NCBI GenBank assembly: GCA_937922435.1
Contig: CAKZVT010000051.1
Span: 1-64,000 of the forward strand
Direction of reading: 5' to 3'
DNA: 64,000 nt
Source: an uncultured Prevotella sp.
GTDB taxonomy: Bacteria > Bacteroidota > Bacteroidia > Bacteroidales > Bacteroidaceae
Of this stretch, positions 18,952-28,257 are shown piece after piece. The position numbers and the translations under genes are program-made. Position 1 is the first letter of the stretch. Each line of letters begins with the position of its first letter. The notes under the pieces are model-generated. The model was not told the DNA's origin. It was given only the letters and a program-made list of their open reading frames with translations, and searched no databases.

Positions 18952-19022
18952 AGGTACCTAGCAGAGTCGAACTGCTCTACACGGTTTTGCAGACCGTTAC
19001 CTAACCGCTCGGCCAAGGTACC
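18952..19022 (-). tRNA. tRNA-Cys (anticodon GCA)
   Basis: 71-nt cloverleaf on the minus strand. The acceptor stem GGTACCT/AGGTACC has discriminator U. The anticodon stem ACGGT/ACCGT encloses CTGCAAA, anticodon GCA. The T-arm is GCAG TTCGACT CTGC. CCA is not encoded. Confidence 0.95.
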
Positions 19023-19040
19023 TTGTCGGTTTTTGCGGTG

Positions 19041-19072
19041 CAAAGATAATGCTTTTTCGCAAACCTCCCAAA
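19041..19072 (-). promoter_or_regulatory. Promoter of tRNA-Cys
   Basis: On the minus strand a -33 TTTG (19069-19072), a 20-nt spacer and a -7 TATCTTTG (19041-19048), about 19 nt upstream of the tRNA 5' end. Matches the Bacteroidetes primary sigma consensus. Confidence 0.75.
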
Positions 19073-19159
19073 CTTTTCAGAGGAAAAATCATCCGCTGTT
19101 GTAATAATTGTGATTTAATTGGAGGACTTTTCTGTTTTCACAAGATATGATAACCAGCT

Positions 19160-21145
19160 TTAGCGTCTTTCTTTTATGAAGCCGTGCCGATAGGCATAGA
19201 GCAGCTTTTCCAAATCGGCGATTTGTTTTTTCAATTCCTTTCCTATGTCAGTATCGGCTACAAGCATACGATGGGCGGACATCTCGACAATCTGTGTAGT
19301 ACTCTTTATGTCAGACCCACGGAGGATGGCATCCTCTGTACTTGTAAACGGTTCATGCTGTACGAGCTGGAAGCCGCGGCTGTGATATACCAGTGTGTAT
19401 CCGGCAATGCCGGTCTCGGCATGGTAGGCTTGCGAGAAACCGCCGTCGATTACCATCAGTTTGCCTCCTGCTTTTATCGGATTTTCGCCGCTGGCTGCAT
19501 GTACAGGTACATGCCCGTTGATAATATGGCGGTTGCCGCCAGTGACATCAAAGGCATCCAAGATGCGGTCGCATACGTTTTCATCGTCGCGGAGTTTGAA
19601 ATAATTGCCTTTTTCCTCCTTGTATGTGTCCTTGTCGGATAGGAAGTAACGTTCGAATGTTGCCATCTTCGATTTGTCGAAGAGTACGGAGTCGCGTCCG
19701 CACCATAAATAAAGGAAATAGTCTATTGCAAAACATTTGTCTTGCGGCTCCGTGTCATTCTGGAATGCACTGCGTATGATGCGGTCAATGCGGTTCATCA
19801 GTTCGCGTCCGCTGAATTTCATCCCATTGTAAAGTTCGACTTCTTTCAGGCTTCCGTCAGCATTGAGTGGCACAGAAGCATGGAACAACAGGTTGTCATT
19901 AATAATGTTGTAGAGCGACCCATGCCCAAGCATCAGGCGTATGTGCTTGTGCAGCTTTTCGTTTACCGTAAACGAATGGCGTAGCCGGTCAATCAGCGTT
20001 TGTTCTTCGGGAGTAAGGGCATAAGGTGCTTTGGGGTTTACAGTGGGGAAGTGGCAACTCTTCATTTTATACTCTTTGTTGCCGATAATGCATACGCCCT
20101 TATTGTGGTCGATTTGTCCGAGCAGCAGCCTGTCTTGCATGTTCCATTCGGGATGGCGTTTGATTACAGCCGCTTCCATTTTGAATTGCAACACTGTAAT
20201 GGCCTTGTGCATTTGCGCTGTAAGCCTGCGTGTCTTGTCGTCAATGTCAGCGCTTCCGCCATTGGTCTTCGGCATAAATTCCTCACACGGGTCATCGCCA
20301 TAATGTTCCATTGCGAAAGTGGCGAGTGGAACGAGGTTGATGCCGTATCCTTCTTCGATTGTTGCAAGGTTTGCATAACGCAATGACAGACGGATGACAT
20401 TGCATATGCAGGCTTCATTGCCGGCACATGCACCCATCCATAGAATGTCATGGTTGCCCCATTGCATGTCCCAATCATGATAATTGTTAAGAATGTCCAT
20501 GATGACATGTGCCCCGGGACCGCGGTCGTATACGTCGCCTAAGATGTGGAGCATGTCTATGGCCAGTCTCTGTATGACATGGGATATTGCGATTATAAAG
20601 TCGTCGGCACGTCCTGTCGTGATTATTGTATCGATGATTACGTTTACGTATGCAGCCTTGTCTACGTCGTCTGTGCGTTCATGCAATAGTTCTTGAATTA
20701 TATATGAAAAGTCTTCCGGTAAGGATTTCCGAACCTTAGAGCGTGTGTATTTGCTTGAAACGTCACGGCATACCCTTACAAGCTGATGGATGGTTACGTG
20801 GTACCAGTCGTCGAGTTCTGGTTCGGCGGCTTTTATCAATTCCAGCTTTTCTTCAGGATAATATATCAGTGTGCATAATTCTTTCTTTTCAGATTCACGC
20901 AGTTCGTTGCCGAATATCTCCCCGACTTTTCTTTTGATGTTGCCGGAAGCGTTTTTCAGCACATGTTGGAACGATTTGTATTCTCCATGAAGGTCGGCAA
21001 GGAAATGCTCAGTACCCTTCGGCAAGTTCAATATGGCTTGAAGGTTGATTATTTCAGTACTTGCACCTGCTATTGTTGGAAATGACTGGGATAGCAGACG
21101 CAGGTATCTCATGTCGTTTTCGATGTTGCGAAAAACAGTTTTCAT
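19160..21145 (-). CDS. fbp: Fructose-1,6-bisphosphatase, class III
   Basis: Gluconeogenic enzyme that hydrolyses fructose 1,6-bisphosphate to fructose 6-phosphate. At 661 residues it has the length of class III (Firmicutes/Bacteroidetes type) enzymes. Metallophosphatase motifs are clear: ADLHGEY (D51, H53), GDVYDRG (about 208-214) and WGNHD (about 234). The last gene of a long minus-strand run: its ATG overlaps the stop of the upstream glycosyltransferase-like gene by ATGA, so it is translationally coupled to it. Why a central-metabolism gene is coupled to glycosyltransferase genes is not clear. Very sure of the enzyme. Confidence 0.96.
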   Translation of the reverse strand: MKTVFRNIENDMRYLRLLSQSFPTIAGASTEIINLQAILNLPKGTEHFLADLHGEYKSFQHVLKNASGNIKRKVGEIFGNELRESEKKELCTLIYYPEEKLELIKAAEPELDDWYHVTIHQLVRVCRDVSSKYTRSKVRKSLPEDFSYIIQELLHERTDDVDKAAYVNVIIDTIITTGRADDFIIAISHVIQRLAIDMLHILGDVYDRGPGAHVIMDILNNYHDWDMQWGNHDILWMGACAGNEACICNVIRLSLRYANLATIEEGYGINLVPLATFAMEHYGDDPCEEFMPKTNGGSADIDDKTRRLTAQMHKAITVLQFKMEAAVIKRHPEWNMQDRLLLGQIDHNKGVCIIGNKEYKMKSCHFPTVNPKAPYALTPEEQTLIDRLRHSFTVNEKLHKHIRLMLGHGSLYNIINDNLLFHASVPLNADGSLKEVELYNGMKFSGRELMNRIDRIIRSAFQNDTEPQDKCFAIDYFLYLWCGRDSVLFDKSKMATFERYFLSDKDTYKEEKGNYFKLRDDENVCDRILDAFDVTGGNRHIINGHVPVHAASGENPIKAGGKLMVIDGGFSQAYHAETGIAGYTLVYHSRGFQLVQHEPFTSTEDAILRGSDIKSTTQIVEMSAHRMLVADTDIGKELKKQIADLEKLLYAYRHGFIKERR

Positions 21146-22386
21146 TGTATTTTCGATTTATAAAGTTTTCTCCTCAATATTTCTGTTTTCTTGTCGTCCA
21201 AAGGGTCGGTGAACATAAATCCGTCGCTTAGGTTGTACCTTTCTTTAATTATTTGGAATATTCGTGCGACGTCATTCGATAGCCCTAACTTGTGCATTTG
21301 GGCGTTTACAAGTTCTTCGTCGTATTCATTCGACTTCAGCATCTTGCATATTCTGGCAAAGTCTGACCTATGGACGGTTCCATACTTGATTTTGTGCAAA
21401 ACGGTTGTGATAAGTATGCAAAGCTCTTGTTCGAAAAGCGGCAGTGTTTTGTCAGACTTCAGCTTTCTGGCTACTTGTTTTATTTTGATGTCATGGTTCT
21501 TTGTTTTGGGTGGAAATCTGTTGATTCTTTCAATGTCAATGACTGGCATCGCGGCATTTATTGCTTTTGCTCCAGCCTTGACATAATCAATGATGCCTTC
21601 GTCTGATGAGTGTAGGAGTATCCGCCGCCATGATGTCTCATTTATGGATTCAACCAATGATATGTCTTCGGTTGAGACAAGGAAATTACCATTGTTATAG
21701 CCTATTGCAAGGAGCAAGTCTTCTATGTGTTGTTCTTTTTCATCCATGCGGCTGAAGGGAGTGCTGTCGATGACTTTTTTGTAAAGCGACAATAGATTGT
21801 CTGACATGTCTCGGGCTGACATCTCCCTGCTGATATTGAAAGCTTCGACAACTTCGCTTTTTTCGTTCAGGCATTGGCTGGATTTAACCCAAGGTAGTTC
21901 GTTGAAAGTCTTGAAATATGATTGTTCCTGTCTTGTTACAAAATGTAGTGCACTGGAATGTGACAACATCCGCTTTTGATATATAGGCAGTTGCAGGAAC
22001 TTTTTATTCCAATAGTGATGCCTCATGTGCCATTTGTCAAGTTGGTGGTCTGCCGTGATAACGGTGGGGATGTCAAGCTTTTGACATTCGCAGAATAGTT
22101 TGTATGCAGGTATGTTCCATACAGCATGTATGTGCACGATGTCAGGTTTATGTGCAGATAACGTTTTTGCGAATGACCGTTGTATGCGACAAGAATTCAC
22201 ATAGGAAGAAGGATGACTTTCAACGATTACGTTTCCGTAAGAAATATCTGTTGCGTCCAAAGTCAAGACATGGGTTTCCGCACGTTTTGCCATTGCTTCA
22301 AATAAAGCTGTTTTGTATCTCAAGAATGCGGATTTTCTGACCGCATTGAGGCTTGGCACGAAGTGTAGGATAACCATGTTGTTCAT
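21142..22386 (-). CDS. Glycosyltransferase-like protein with GT4-type N-terminal half and unusual C-terminus
   Basis: 414 residues. The first 170 or so look like the acceptor half of a GT-B (GT4-type) glycosyltransferase: the LHFVPSLN start, the KPDIVHIHAVWN segment and the ITADHQLDKWHMRHHYW segment. The rest lacks the usual donor-binding half with its E-x7-E motif and glycine loops. It instead appears as a charged, largely helical region (about 250-414). The function is therefore uncertain: a divergent glycosyltransferase, or a protein that kept the fold for binding only. Both ends are coupled by 4-base ATGA overlaps, to the GT2 gene upstream and to fbp downstream, so the three are expressed together. 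AT-rich like its neighbour. Confidence 0.6.
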   Translation of the reverse strand: MNNMVILHFVPSLNAVRKSAFLRYKTALFEAMAKRAETHVLTLDATDISYGNVIVESHPSSYVNSCRIQRSFAKTLSAHKPDIVHIHAVWNIPAYKLFCECQKLDIPTVITADHQLDKWHMRHHYWNKKFLQLPIYQKRMLSHSSALHFVTRQEQSYFKTFNELPWVKSSQCLNEKSEVVEAFNISREMSARDMSDNLLSLYKKVIDSTPFSRMDEKEQHIEDLLLAIGYNNGNFLVSTEDISLVESINETSWRRILLHSSDEGIIDYVKAGAKAINAAMPVIDIERINRFPPKTKNHDIKIKQVARKLKSDKTLPLFEQELCILITTVLHKIKYGTVHRSDFARICKMLKSNEYDEELVNAQMHKLGLSNDVARIFQIIKERYNLSDGFMFTDPLDDKKTEILRRKLYKSKIQ

Positions 22387-23531
22387 GACTTGTGGCTAAT
22401 AAACGTATATTTGTCTGAAAACTTGTGGATAATTGAATATTTAAGGTTTGTCCAAACCAAGTAAAATTCAAGTGGCAGTACCTTCCATTTTGGAATGGCC
22501 ATATTGAAAAGGCGTAAAGCCTTAGTCGCGTGATATGTTCTGCTGAAACAAGGTAATAGCAAAGCTAAAACCGACAGAATCAGAACATCCCAACATTGTG
22601 TGCTAATCGAGTATATGATGGACGTTAAGCTTGCTAACAAGCATAGATGAAATGCAAGCATGTCAAGATAAAACCGGCTTTTATGGATGAAACTTCTTGA
22701 CAAATGACGGCTGGTTTCGTGGTAAAATACGTTCATATTGCGCCATTCTTTTTTCGATGGTGCTTTGTCTATAATAAAGCTTGATGGATTTGTTTCTATC
22801 CTGATTATGCCATTTGTGGCATACTTGTTTACAAGGAAGTCATATTCTCCACGGATGTATTTCAGGTTGCCTTGGAAGCCGTAGCCACTCATGAACATGC
22901 TTTTCCTAAACATGAGGTTCTTCCCTGATGTTGAATAAGCATGTCCATGTGAAGCTTCAAGTAATTGTGCATATTCTTGATGGAAACGATAGAACGTTTT
23001 GGAAACTCCTGTTTCACTGTCATAATTTCCATAACCGATGACCATATTGGTGTCTTTACTGCAATTTCTTGCCATACGGTTTATCCATTCGGATGAGGCA
23101 GGACGGCACGTGGCGTCAGTCAATAAAATCCATTCATTGCTTGCTGCTTTTACTCCCAGCGTAATGGCAAGTTTACGCCTGCTCATGTACCGGGATGAAT
23201 CAGGGACAAAAGTCGCATATAGATTAGGATAATTCGCAAACTCTTTCAATACGTCTTCTGTTCCGTCTTCGTCTTTTTCGACGGCAACTATTACCTCATA
23301 GTTCGTATGGTAATTTTGTGAAAGGAAAACCGGGAGGTTTTTCTTTAGTTCGTCAGCATTGTTATCTGCAACAATAACTACTGAAACAGTAGGATATTGC
23401 TCTTTGTCTGAAATATTGCAGTCATTTTTGTCCGTCCGAATCTTTTTGAAAAAAGTATCGGCTAATATGGATGCTGATACCAACACGACCAGTACCGTAC
23501 AAACAGTAATTGTTATAGTGTCGAAAATCAT
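22383..23531 (-). CDS. Membrane GT2 family glycosyltransferase
   Basis: 382 residues. A membrane helix at the N-terminus (about 5-25) precedes a GT-A domain of family GT2. The nucleotide-binding start is PTVSVVIVADNNADE, and the metal-binding region LLTDATCRP has an unusual D-A-T in place of D-x-D. One or two helices follow (about 295-335). The likely job is adding a sugar to a lipid-linked or surface glycan at the inner membrane. The preceding gene lysA ends 40 bp upstream. The downstream partner overlaps by four bases. The AT-rich composition is common for polysaccharide glycosyltransferases. Family is sure; acceptor and sugar are unknown. Confidence 0.85.
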   Translation of the reverse strand: MIFDTITITVCTVLVVLVSASILADTFFKKIRTDKNDCNISDKEQYPTVSVVIVADNNADELKKNLPVFLSQNYHTNYEVIVAVEKDEDGTEDVLKEFANYPNLYATFVPDSSRYMSRRKLAITLGVKAASNEWILLTDATCRPASSEWINRMARNCSKDTNMVIGYGNYDSETGVSKTFYRFHQEYAQLLEASHGHAYSTSGKNLMFRKSMFMSGYGFQGNLKYIRGEYDFLVNKYATNGIIRIETNPSSFIIDKAPSKKEWRNMNVFYHETSRHLSRSFIHKSRFYLDMLAFHLCLLASLTSIIYSISTQCWDVLILSVLALLLPCFSRTYHATKALRLFNMAIPKWKVLPLEFYLVWTNLKYSIIHKFSDKYTFISHKS

Positions 23532-23571
23532 ATTCTTGTTATTTTTTCATTTCCACAGTGTGTTTGCAGGC

Positions 23572-24732
23572 TTATCTCATTTCTTCTGTTACGTAGCCAT
23601 TGGGTAATGGGCGGCAGTTATAGCCTGACGCCATGATTTCGCCGTAAGCACCTGCCGAGCGTATGGCAATTATGTCTCCGCGATGACATTCATTCAGGTC
23701 TATCGCTTTTGCAAAGATGTCGCTCGATTCACATATCGGGCCTACGACATCGTATGTCTTTGTTGCGCCATCGCATGATAGGTTTTCTATTTTGTGGTAT
23801 GCTTGGTAAAGAGCCGGGCGTATCAGGTCTGTCATGCCTGCGTCAATGATGGCAAACTGCTTCATCGTACCCTGCTTTACATACAGTACTCTTGAAATAA
23901 GCGAACCGCATTGCCCTACAACTGAACGGCCAAGTTCAAAATGCAGGACTTGTCCTTTGCGTAATTTCAAGTGTCGTGCGAATGTGTCGAAATATGACTT
24001 GAAATCAGGGACTGGTACTTTGTTAGGATGGGTGTAGTCAATCCCCAAACCGCCTCCAACATTGATGTTCTCAACGGATATGTGATGGGATTCTAATTGA
24101 CGTTGCAAGTCGTTTATTCGGTTGCACAGGGCAATGTAGTCACCCATGTCCAATATTTGCGACCCAATGTGGAAATGCAATCCTATGAATTTTACATGTT
24201 TCATTGAAAGAGCTTTTTCAATGATGTATTCCATATCTTCCATTGCAATTCCAAACTTGTTCTCGGCAAGTCCTGTGGTTATGTTCGCATGGGTATGTGC
24301 GCCTACATTCGGATTTATACGGAATGCAACGTTGGCGATTTTATTTTGTTTTTTCGCCAATTCGTTGATTACGTCAAGTTCAGGGACACTTTCTACATTA
24401 AAGCAGAAAATGTCTTTGCATAAACCAAGGCTTATTTCCTTGTCGTTCTTTCCTACACCGGCGAAGACAATCTTGTTGCTGGGGAAGCCGGCATTGATTG
24501 CGGCTATGATTTCCCCTCCGCTCACACAGTCAGCCCCAAGCCCGGATTGGCATATGATGTTCAATAATTTTGGATTGGCATTGGCCTTGATTGCATAATG
24601 CACACAGAAATTCTCATGTTTGCCAGCCTCTTTGTTTATTTCACGCAGTGTTGCACGCAGCAAGTCTGTGTCATAATAATAGAATGGCGTATCGATTTCT
24701 TTGAACTTGTTAATCGGGAATATACCTTTCAC
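23572..24732 (-). CDS. lysA: Diaminopimelate decarboxylase
   Basis: PLP enzyme of the last lysine step, meso-diaminopimelate to L-lysine. 386 residues with an alanine-racemase-like barrel: the PLP lysine is K49 (HYAIKANANPKLL), with the HIGSQILD and glycine-rich NVGGGLGIDY segments. The C-terminal sheet domain carries the CESSD cysteine contributed to the active site. The start codon is GTG at 24732; no better ATG lies upstream before lysC, which ends 14 bp away. It sits directly downstream of lysC, pairing the first and last steps of lysine synthesis. Very sure. Confidence 0.96.
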   Translation of the reverse strand: MKGIFPINKFKEIDTPFYYYDTDLLRATLREINKEAGKHENFCVHYAIKANANPKLLNIICQSGLGADCVSGGEIIAAINAGFPSNKIVFAGVGKNDKEISLGLCKDIFCFNVESVPELDVINELAKKQNKIANVAFRINPNVGAHTHANITTGLAENKFGIAMEDMEYIIEKALSMKHVKFIGLHFHIGSQILDMGDYIALCNRINDLQRQLESHHISVENINVGGGLGIDYTHPNKVPVPDFKSYFDTFARHLKLRKGQVLHFELGRSVVGQCGSLISRVLYVKQGTMKQFAIIDAGMTDLIRPALYQAYHKIENLSCDGATKTYDVVGPICESSDIFAKAIDLNECHRGDIIAIRSAGAYGEIMASGYNCRPLPNGYVTEEMR

Positions 24733-24746
24733 TTTGTTTCACTCCT

Positions 24747-26069
24747 TCATTTATTGTTGAACAGTGTGTCGCTAAGGCATTGCAAAGCGCGTTTCTTGTC
24801 GCATTCCCTTATGAGGAATGAGATGTTGTAGTTGCTTCCTCCGTAAGATATCATTCTTACAGGTATGCTTTTCATCGCGTCTGTAGCCAAAGTCTCAAAC
24901 CCGACGTTACTCCAGTCCAAGTCTCCAACTACGCATATTATGCACATATCGCGGTCAACTGTAACAGTTCCGTATTTTTTCAGCTCGGCCACAATCTCAT
25001 TCAGGTGTGCATCGTTGTCGATACTCATTGAAACGCCGACTTCGCTTGTGGCAATCATGTCAATAGGAGTCTGGTAGCTTTCAAATATCTCAAATACCTT
25101 ACGCAAGAAACCTGTAGCCAGGAGCATACGGCTGCTTTTAATTTTTATTGCAGTTATGTTGTCTTTTGCCGCAACCGCTTTTATCTTACCAGAAACTATC
25201 TCATTGTTAATGATTGTACCTGGCGCGGTCGGATCCATCGTGTTAAGCAGACGTACAGGAATTCCAGAGAATTTTGCAGGTTGCACACAAGTAGGATGAA
25301 GTATTTTTGCACCGAAATACGCAAGCTCCGCCGCTTCCTCGAAATGCAACTGCCGCACGGCTTCAGTTTTGTCTACGACTCGTGGGTCATTGTTATGCAT
25401 GCCGTCGATGTCCGTCCATATTTGTATTTCCTCGGCATTGACAGCTGCTCCTATGAGCGATGCGGTATAATCGCTTCCTCCGCGCTGCAGGTTGTCTATT
25501 TCACCATAAGCGTTGCGGCATATGAACCCTTGGGTTATATACACCTGTTTGCCAGGCGTTTGCGCCAGAAGTTTTGATAGTTTGTCTTTGATGTATGCGG
25601 CGTCTGGTTCTGCGTTTTTGTCTGTCCTCATATAGTCCAATGCCGACAGCAGGGATGTTTTGATGCCACATTCTTGAAGATAGTTGGTCATCATGTTCGT
25701 GCTCATGATTTCGCCTTGTGCCACGATGCTTTTTTCTTCAAAGCTAGTGAAAAGGTCTTTGGTGAATGAACGCAAATAGTTGAATTCTTCACGGAGGAAG
25801 TCACGGGTCTTGTTTTTCCATTCGTCACTTGAATATAATTCTTCGACATGCTTCATGTATGTCTTTTCCAAGCGGTTTATGATATCATTAGCTCCTTCAG
25901 GGTTTTTCTTGTATAAATAATCAGATATCTCGACTAATGAATTTGTTGTACCTGACATTGCAGAAAGCACGACAAGCACAGGCTCACCGCTACTTGTTAT
26001 CAAAGACGCTACACTTTTAATCCGCTCAGGAGAACCGACAGAAGTCCCTCCAAATTTCATTACCTTCAT
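24747..26069 (-). CDS. lysC: Aspartate kinase, monofunctional
   Basis: Phosphorylates aspartate, the first step to lysine, diaminopimelate, threonine and methionine. 440 residues. The kinase domain begins KFGGTSVGS, with the GGSDYTAS and DIDGMHNNDPR segments. Two ACT domains at the C-terminus (about 310-440) are expected to bind the feedback inhibitor. It is not fused to homoserine dehydrogenase. It lies between an FtsE-like ATPase gene (34 bp) and lysA (14 bp). No lysine riboswitch-like structure was seen upstream. Very sure. Confidence 0.96.
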   Translation of the reverse strand: MKVMKFGGTSVGSPERIKSVASLITSSGEPVLVVLSAMSGTTNSLVEISDYLYKKNPEGANDIINRLEKTYMKHVEELYSSDEWKNKTRDFLREEFNYLRSFTKDLFTSFEEKSIVAQGEIMSTNMMTNYLQECGIKTSLLSALDYMRTDKNAEPDAAYIKDKLSKLLAQTPGKQVYITQGFICRNAYGEIDNLQRGGSDYTASLIGAAVNAEEIQIWTDIDGMHNNDPRVVDKTEAVRQLHFEEAAELAYFGAKILHPTCVQPAKFSGIPVRLLNTMDPTAPGTIINNEIVSGKIKAVAAKDNITAIKIKSSRMLLATGFLRKVFEIFESYQTPIDMIATSEVGVSMSIDNDAHLNEIVAELKKYGTVTVDRDMCIICVVGDLDWSNVGFETLATDAMKSIPVRMISYGGSNYNISFLIRECDKKRALQCLSDTLFNNK

Positions 26070-26102
26070 AACTTTCGTATTTTTTGTTTTTTATGTTCTA
26101 AT

Positions 26103-26804
26103 TTATTCTTCATCTTGCAAGCTTATCTTGTTGTAAGAGCTTGTAACATCGTTAATTGTTCCGTTATTACATTTATATACAATGCCAGGATATTTGTCAA
26201 GCATTGGCAGGTTGTGCGTTGACATTATTACCGCTGTTCCTGTAAGGCTTATCTGCTTAAGTAGGCTTACGATGTTGTCTGCGGTTTCCGGGTCAAGATT
26301 TCCTGTCGGCTCATCTGCGATTATTATTTTGGGCTTGTTCAATATGGCACGGGCAATTGCTATGCGCTGTTGTTCACCGCCAGACAGTTCGTATGGCATC
26401 TTTAGTTTCTTTTCTGTCATGCCCACAGCTTCAAGCACTTCGTCAATGCGCTCATTTATCGCTTTTTTGTCTTTCCAGCCGGTAGCCTTCAATACAAATT
26501 GCAGGTTTTTGTGGACATTTCGGTCGTGTAGGAGTTGGAAGTCCTGGAATATAATGCCTAACTCTTTGCGTAAAGATGGAATTTCTTTGCGTTTGATTTT
26601 CAGCAAATTGCGTTCCAGAACAATGGCTTCTTCGCCGTTATATATGTCAAGTTCACAGTAAAGCGTTTTCAACAGGCTGCTCTTTCCTGAACCGACATGA
26701 CCTATTATGTATATGAATTCGCCTTCGTCAACATGGAAATTCACGTTGTCAAGTACGCATACGTCGTCTTGATATATGCTTACGTTTTTGTACTCTATGA
26801 ACAT
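26103..26804 (-). CDS. FtsE-like ABC transporter ATPase
   Basis: ATP-binding subunit of 233 residues. Walker A is GHVGSGKS (35-42), the ABC signature LSGGEQQRIAIARAI, Walker B IIIADEPTGNLD and the switch His in STHN. The sequence type is that of FtsE/LolD-class ATPases, which work with FtsX-like membrane proteins in cell division or lipoprotein release. No membrane partner gene lies in this window. It sits between hisIE (21 bp) and lysC, so it shares their transcript but not evidently their pathway. FtsE is the best guess. Confidence 0.8.
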   Translation of the reverse strand: MFIEYKNVSIYQDDVCVLDNVNFHVDEGEFIYIIGHVGSGKSSLLKTLYCELDIYNGEEAIVLERNLLKIKRKEIPSLRKELGIIFQDFQLLHDRNVHKNLQFVLKATGWKDKKAINERIDEVLEAVGMTEKKLKMPYELSGGEQQRIAIARAILNKPKIIIADEPTGNLDPETADNIVSLLKQISLTGTAVIMSTHNLPMLDKYPGIVYKCNNGTINDVTSSYNKISLQDEE

Positions 26805-26825
26805 CGTATTTGGATTTTATCGAAT

Positions 26826-27446
26826 CTAATGTTTGTGCCAACCTGGTTCATGGCGACTACGCAATTCATCAGCTATGCGTTCGATGCGTATGCCTTTTTC
26901 CGTCAGTAAGACGATAAGGTGATAAAACATGTCTGATGCCTCGTATATCAAACGCTCGTCATCGCCATTCACAGCTTCAATCACCGCTTCAAGTGCTTCC
27001 TCGCCAACTTTCTGCGCCATTCTGTTTAGTCCGTCCTTGAACAGGCTTGTGGTATAAGAACCGTCAGGCATTTCCTCATGTCGTTTCTCTATGAAATCCT
27101 GTAGCGTTGAAAGGAATACCAATGGGTTGCTCATATTGGTCTCGCCCCAACAGGTATCTGTTCCTTTATGGCATACAGGGCCGTCTGGTATCACTTTTAT
27201 AAGTAAGGTGTCATTGTCGCAATCGCATTTGATATTTACTACGTTGAGGTAATTCCCAGATGTTTCGCCTTTGGTCCAAAGACATTTTCTGCTTCTGCTG
27301 TAAAATGTCACTTTCTTTGTTTCCAAAGTCTTTTGGTATGCCTCTTCGTTCATAAAGCCAAGCATCAGTACCTTTGATGTCCTTTCGTCTTGTATTATCG
27401 CCGGTACCAATCCGTTCATTTTTTCGAAATCTATCTTCATTTTCAT
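26826..27446 (-). CDS. hisIE: Phosphoribosyl-AMP cyclohydrolase / phosphoribosyl-ATP pyrophosphatase
   Basis: Bifunctional histidine enzyme (steps 2 and 3), 206 residues. The N-terminal HisI domain has the metal and zinc motif CDCDNDT followed by CHKGTDTCW. The C-terminal HisE domain (about 115-206) is an all-helical pyrophosphohydrolase with KVGEEALEAVIEA and the EASDMFYHL segment. An ATG six bases inside the gene is an alternative start. It follows hisF after 11 bp. Very sure. Confidence 0.96.
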   Translation of the reverse strand: MKMKIDFEKMNGLVPAIIQDERTSKVLMLGFMNEEAYQKTLETKKVTFYSRSRKCLWTKGETSGNYLNVVNIKCDCDNDTLLIKVIPDGPVCHKGTDTCWGETNMSNPLVFLSTLQDFIEKRHEEMPDGSYTTSLFKDGLNRMAQKVGEEALEAVIEAVNGDDERLIYEASDMFYHLIVLLTEKGIRIERIADELRSRHEPGWHKH

Positions 27447-27457
27447 TTATTTGTCAT

Positions 27458-28222
27458 TCACAATCTTACGTTTACGCCTTCATCATGCAAATACTTTTTC
27501 AAGTCGGCTATGCCGATTTCTCCAAAATGGAATACGCTTGCGGCCAAAGCAGCATCGGCTTTGCCTAAAGTAAAAGCGTCTTTGAAGTGTTCCTTTTTTC
27601 CTGCTCCTCCGCTTGCGATGACAGGAATGCCGAGTTCGTCTGACAATTTTGCGAGGGCTTCGTTCGCATATCCGTTTTTAACTCCGTCGTGATTCATGCT
27701 GGTAAACAATATTTCTCCAGCTCCGCGTTGTTCGGCTTCTTTTGCCCAACTGAATAGCTCCTTGTCTGTAGGAATGCGTCCTCCGTTTAAGAAGCATGTC
27801 CATTTCCCGTCTTCGCATTTTGCATCGATTGCACATACGCATACTTGTGAGCCGAATCTCTTGGCGATTTCGTCAATCAAGCCGGGGCAGCGCAAAGCCG
27901 CGCTGTTTACGCTTATTTTATCCGCTCCGGCGCAAAGCAAACGTTCAACGTCCTTTATGTCGTTAATTCCTCCACCGACTGTAAAAGGAATGTTTATTTC
28001 TTTTGCTATACGGGTCACAACGTCTGCAAATGTTTTGCGCCCTTCGTTGCTTGCTGTTATGTCGAGGAATACCAGTTCGTCCGCCCCGGCATCGCTATAG
28101 GCTTTGCCTAATTCTATGGGATTTCCAGCATTCCGCAAGTTAACGAAATTCGTGCCTTTTACCGTCATCCCGTCTTTTACATCAAGGCAGGGTATTATTC
28201 TTTTTGCCAGTCCGTTTGCCAT
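27458..28222 (-). CDS. hisF: Imidazole glycerol phosphate synthase, cyclase subunit
   Basis: 254-residue TIM barrel that takes ammonia from HisH and makes imidazole glycerol phosphate and AICAR. The catalytic Asp is in IPCLDVKDG (D14), and the second in CAIDAK. Phosphate-binding glycines are in GGGIND and ASGGAG. It is in line with hisA (upstream) and hisIE (downstream). Very sure. Confidence 0.97.
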   Translation of the reverse strand: MANGLAKRIIPCLDVKDGMTVKGTNFVNLRNAGNPIELGKAYSDAGADELVFLDITASNEGRKTFADVVTRIAKEINIPFTVGGGINDIKDVERLLCAGADKISVNSAALRCPGLIDEIAKRFGSQVCVCAIDAKCEDGKWTCFLNGGRIPTDKELFSWAKEAEQRGAGEILFTSMNHDGVKNGYANEALAKLSDELGIPVIASGGAGKKEHFKDAFTLGKADAALAASVFHFGEIGIADLKKYLHDEGVNVRL

Positions 28223-28257
28223 AGGCTCTTAAATGTTAACCTGATATATGTTTTTAT

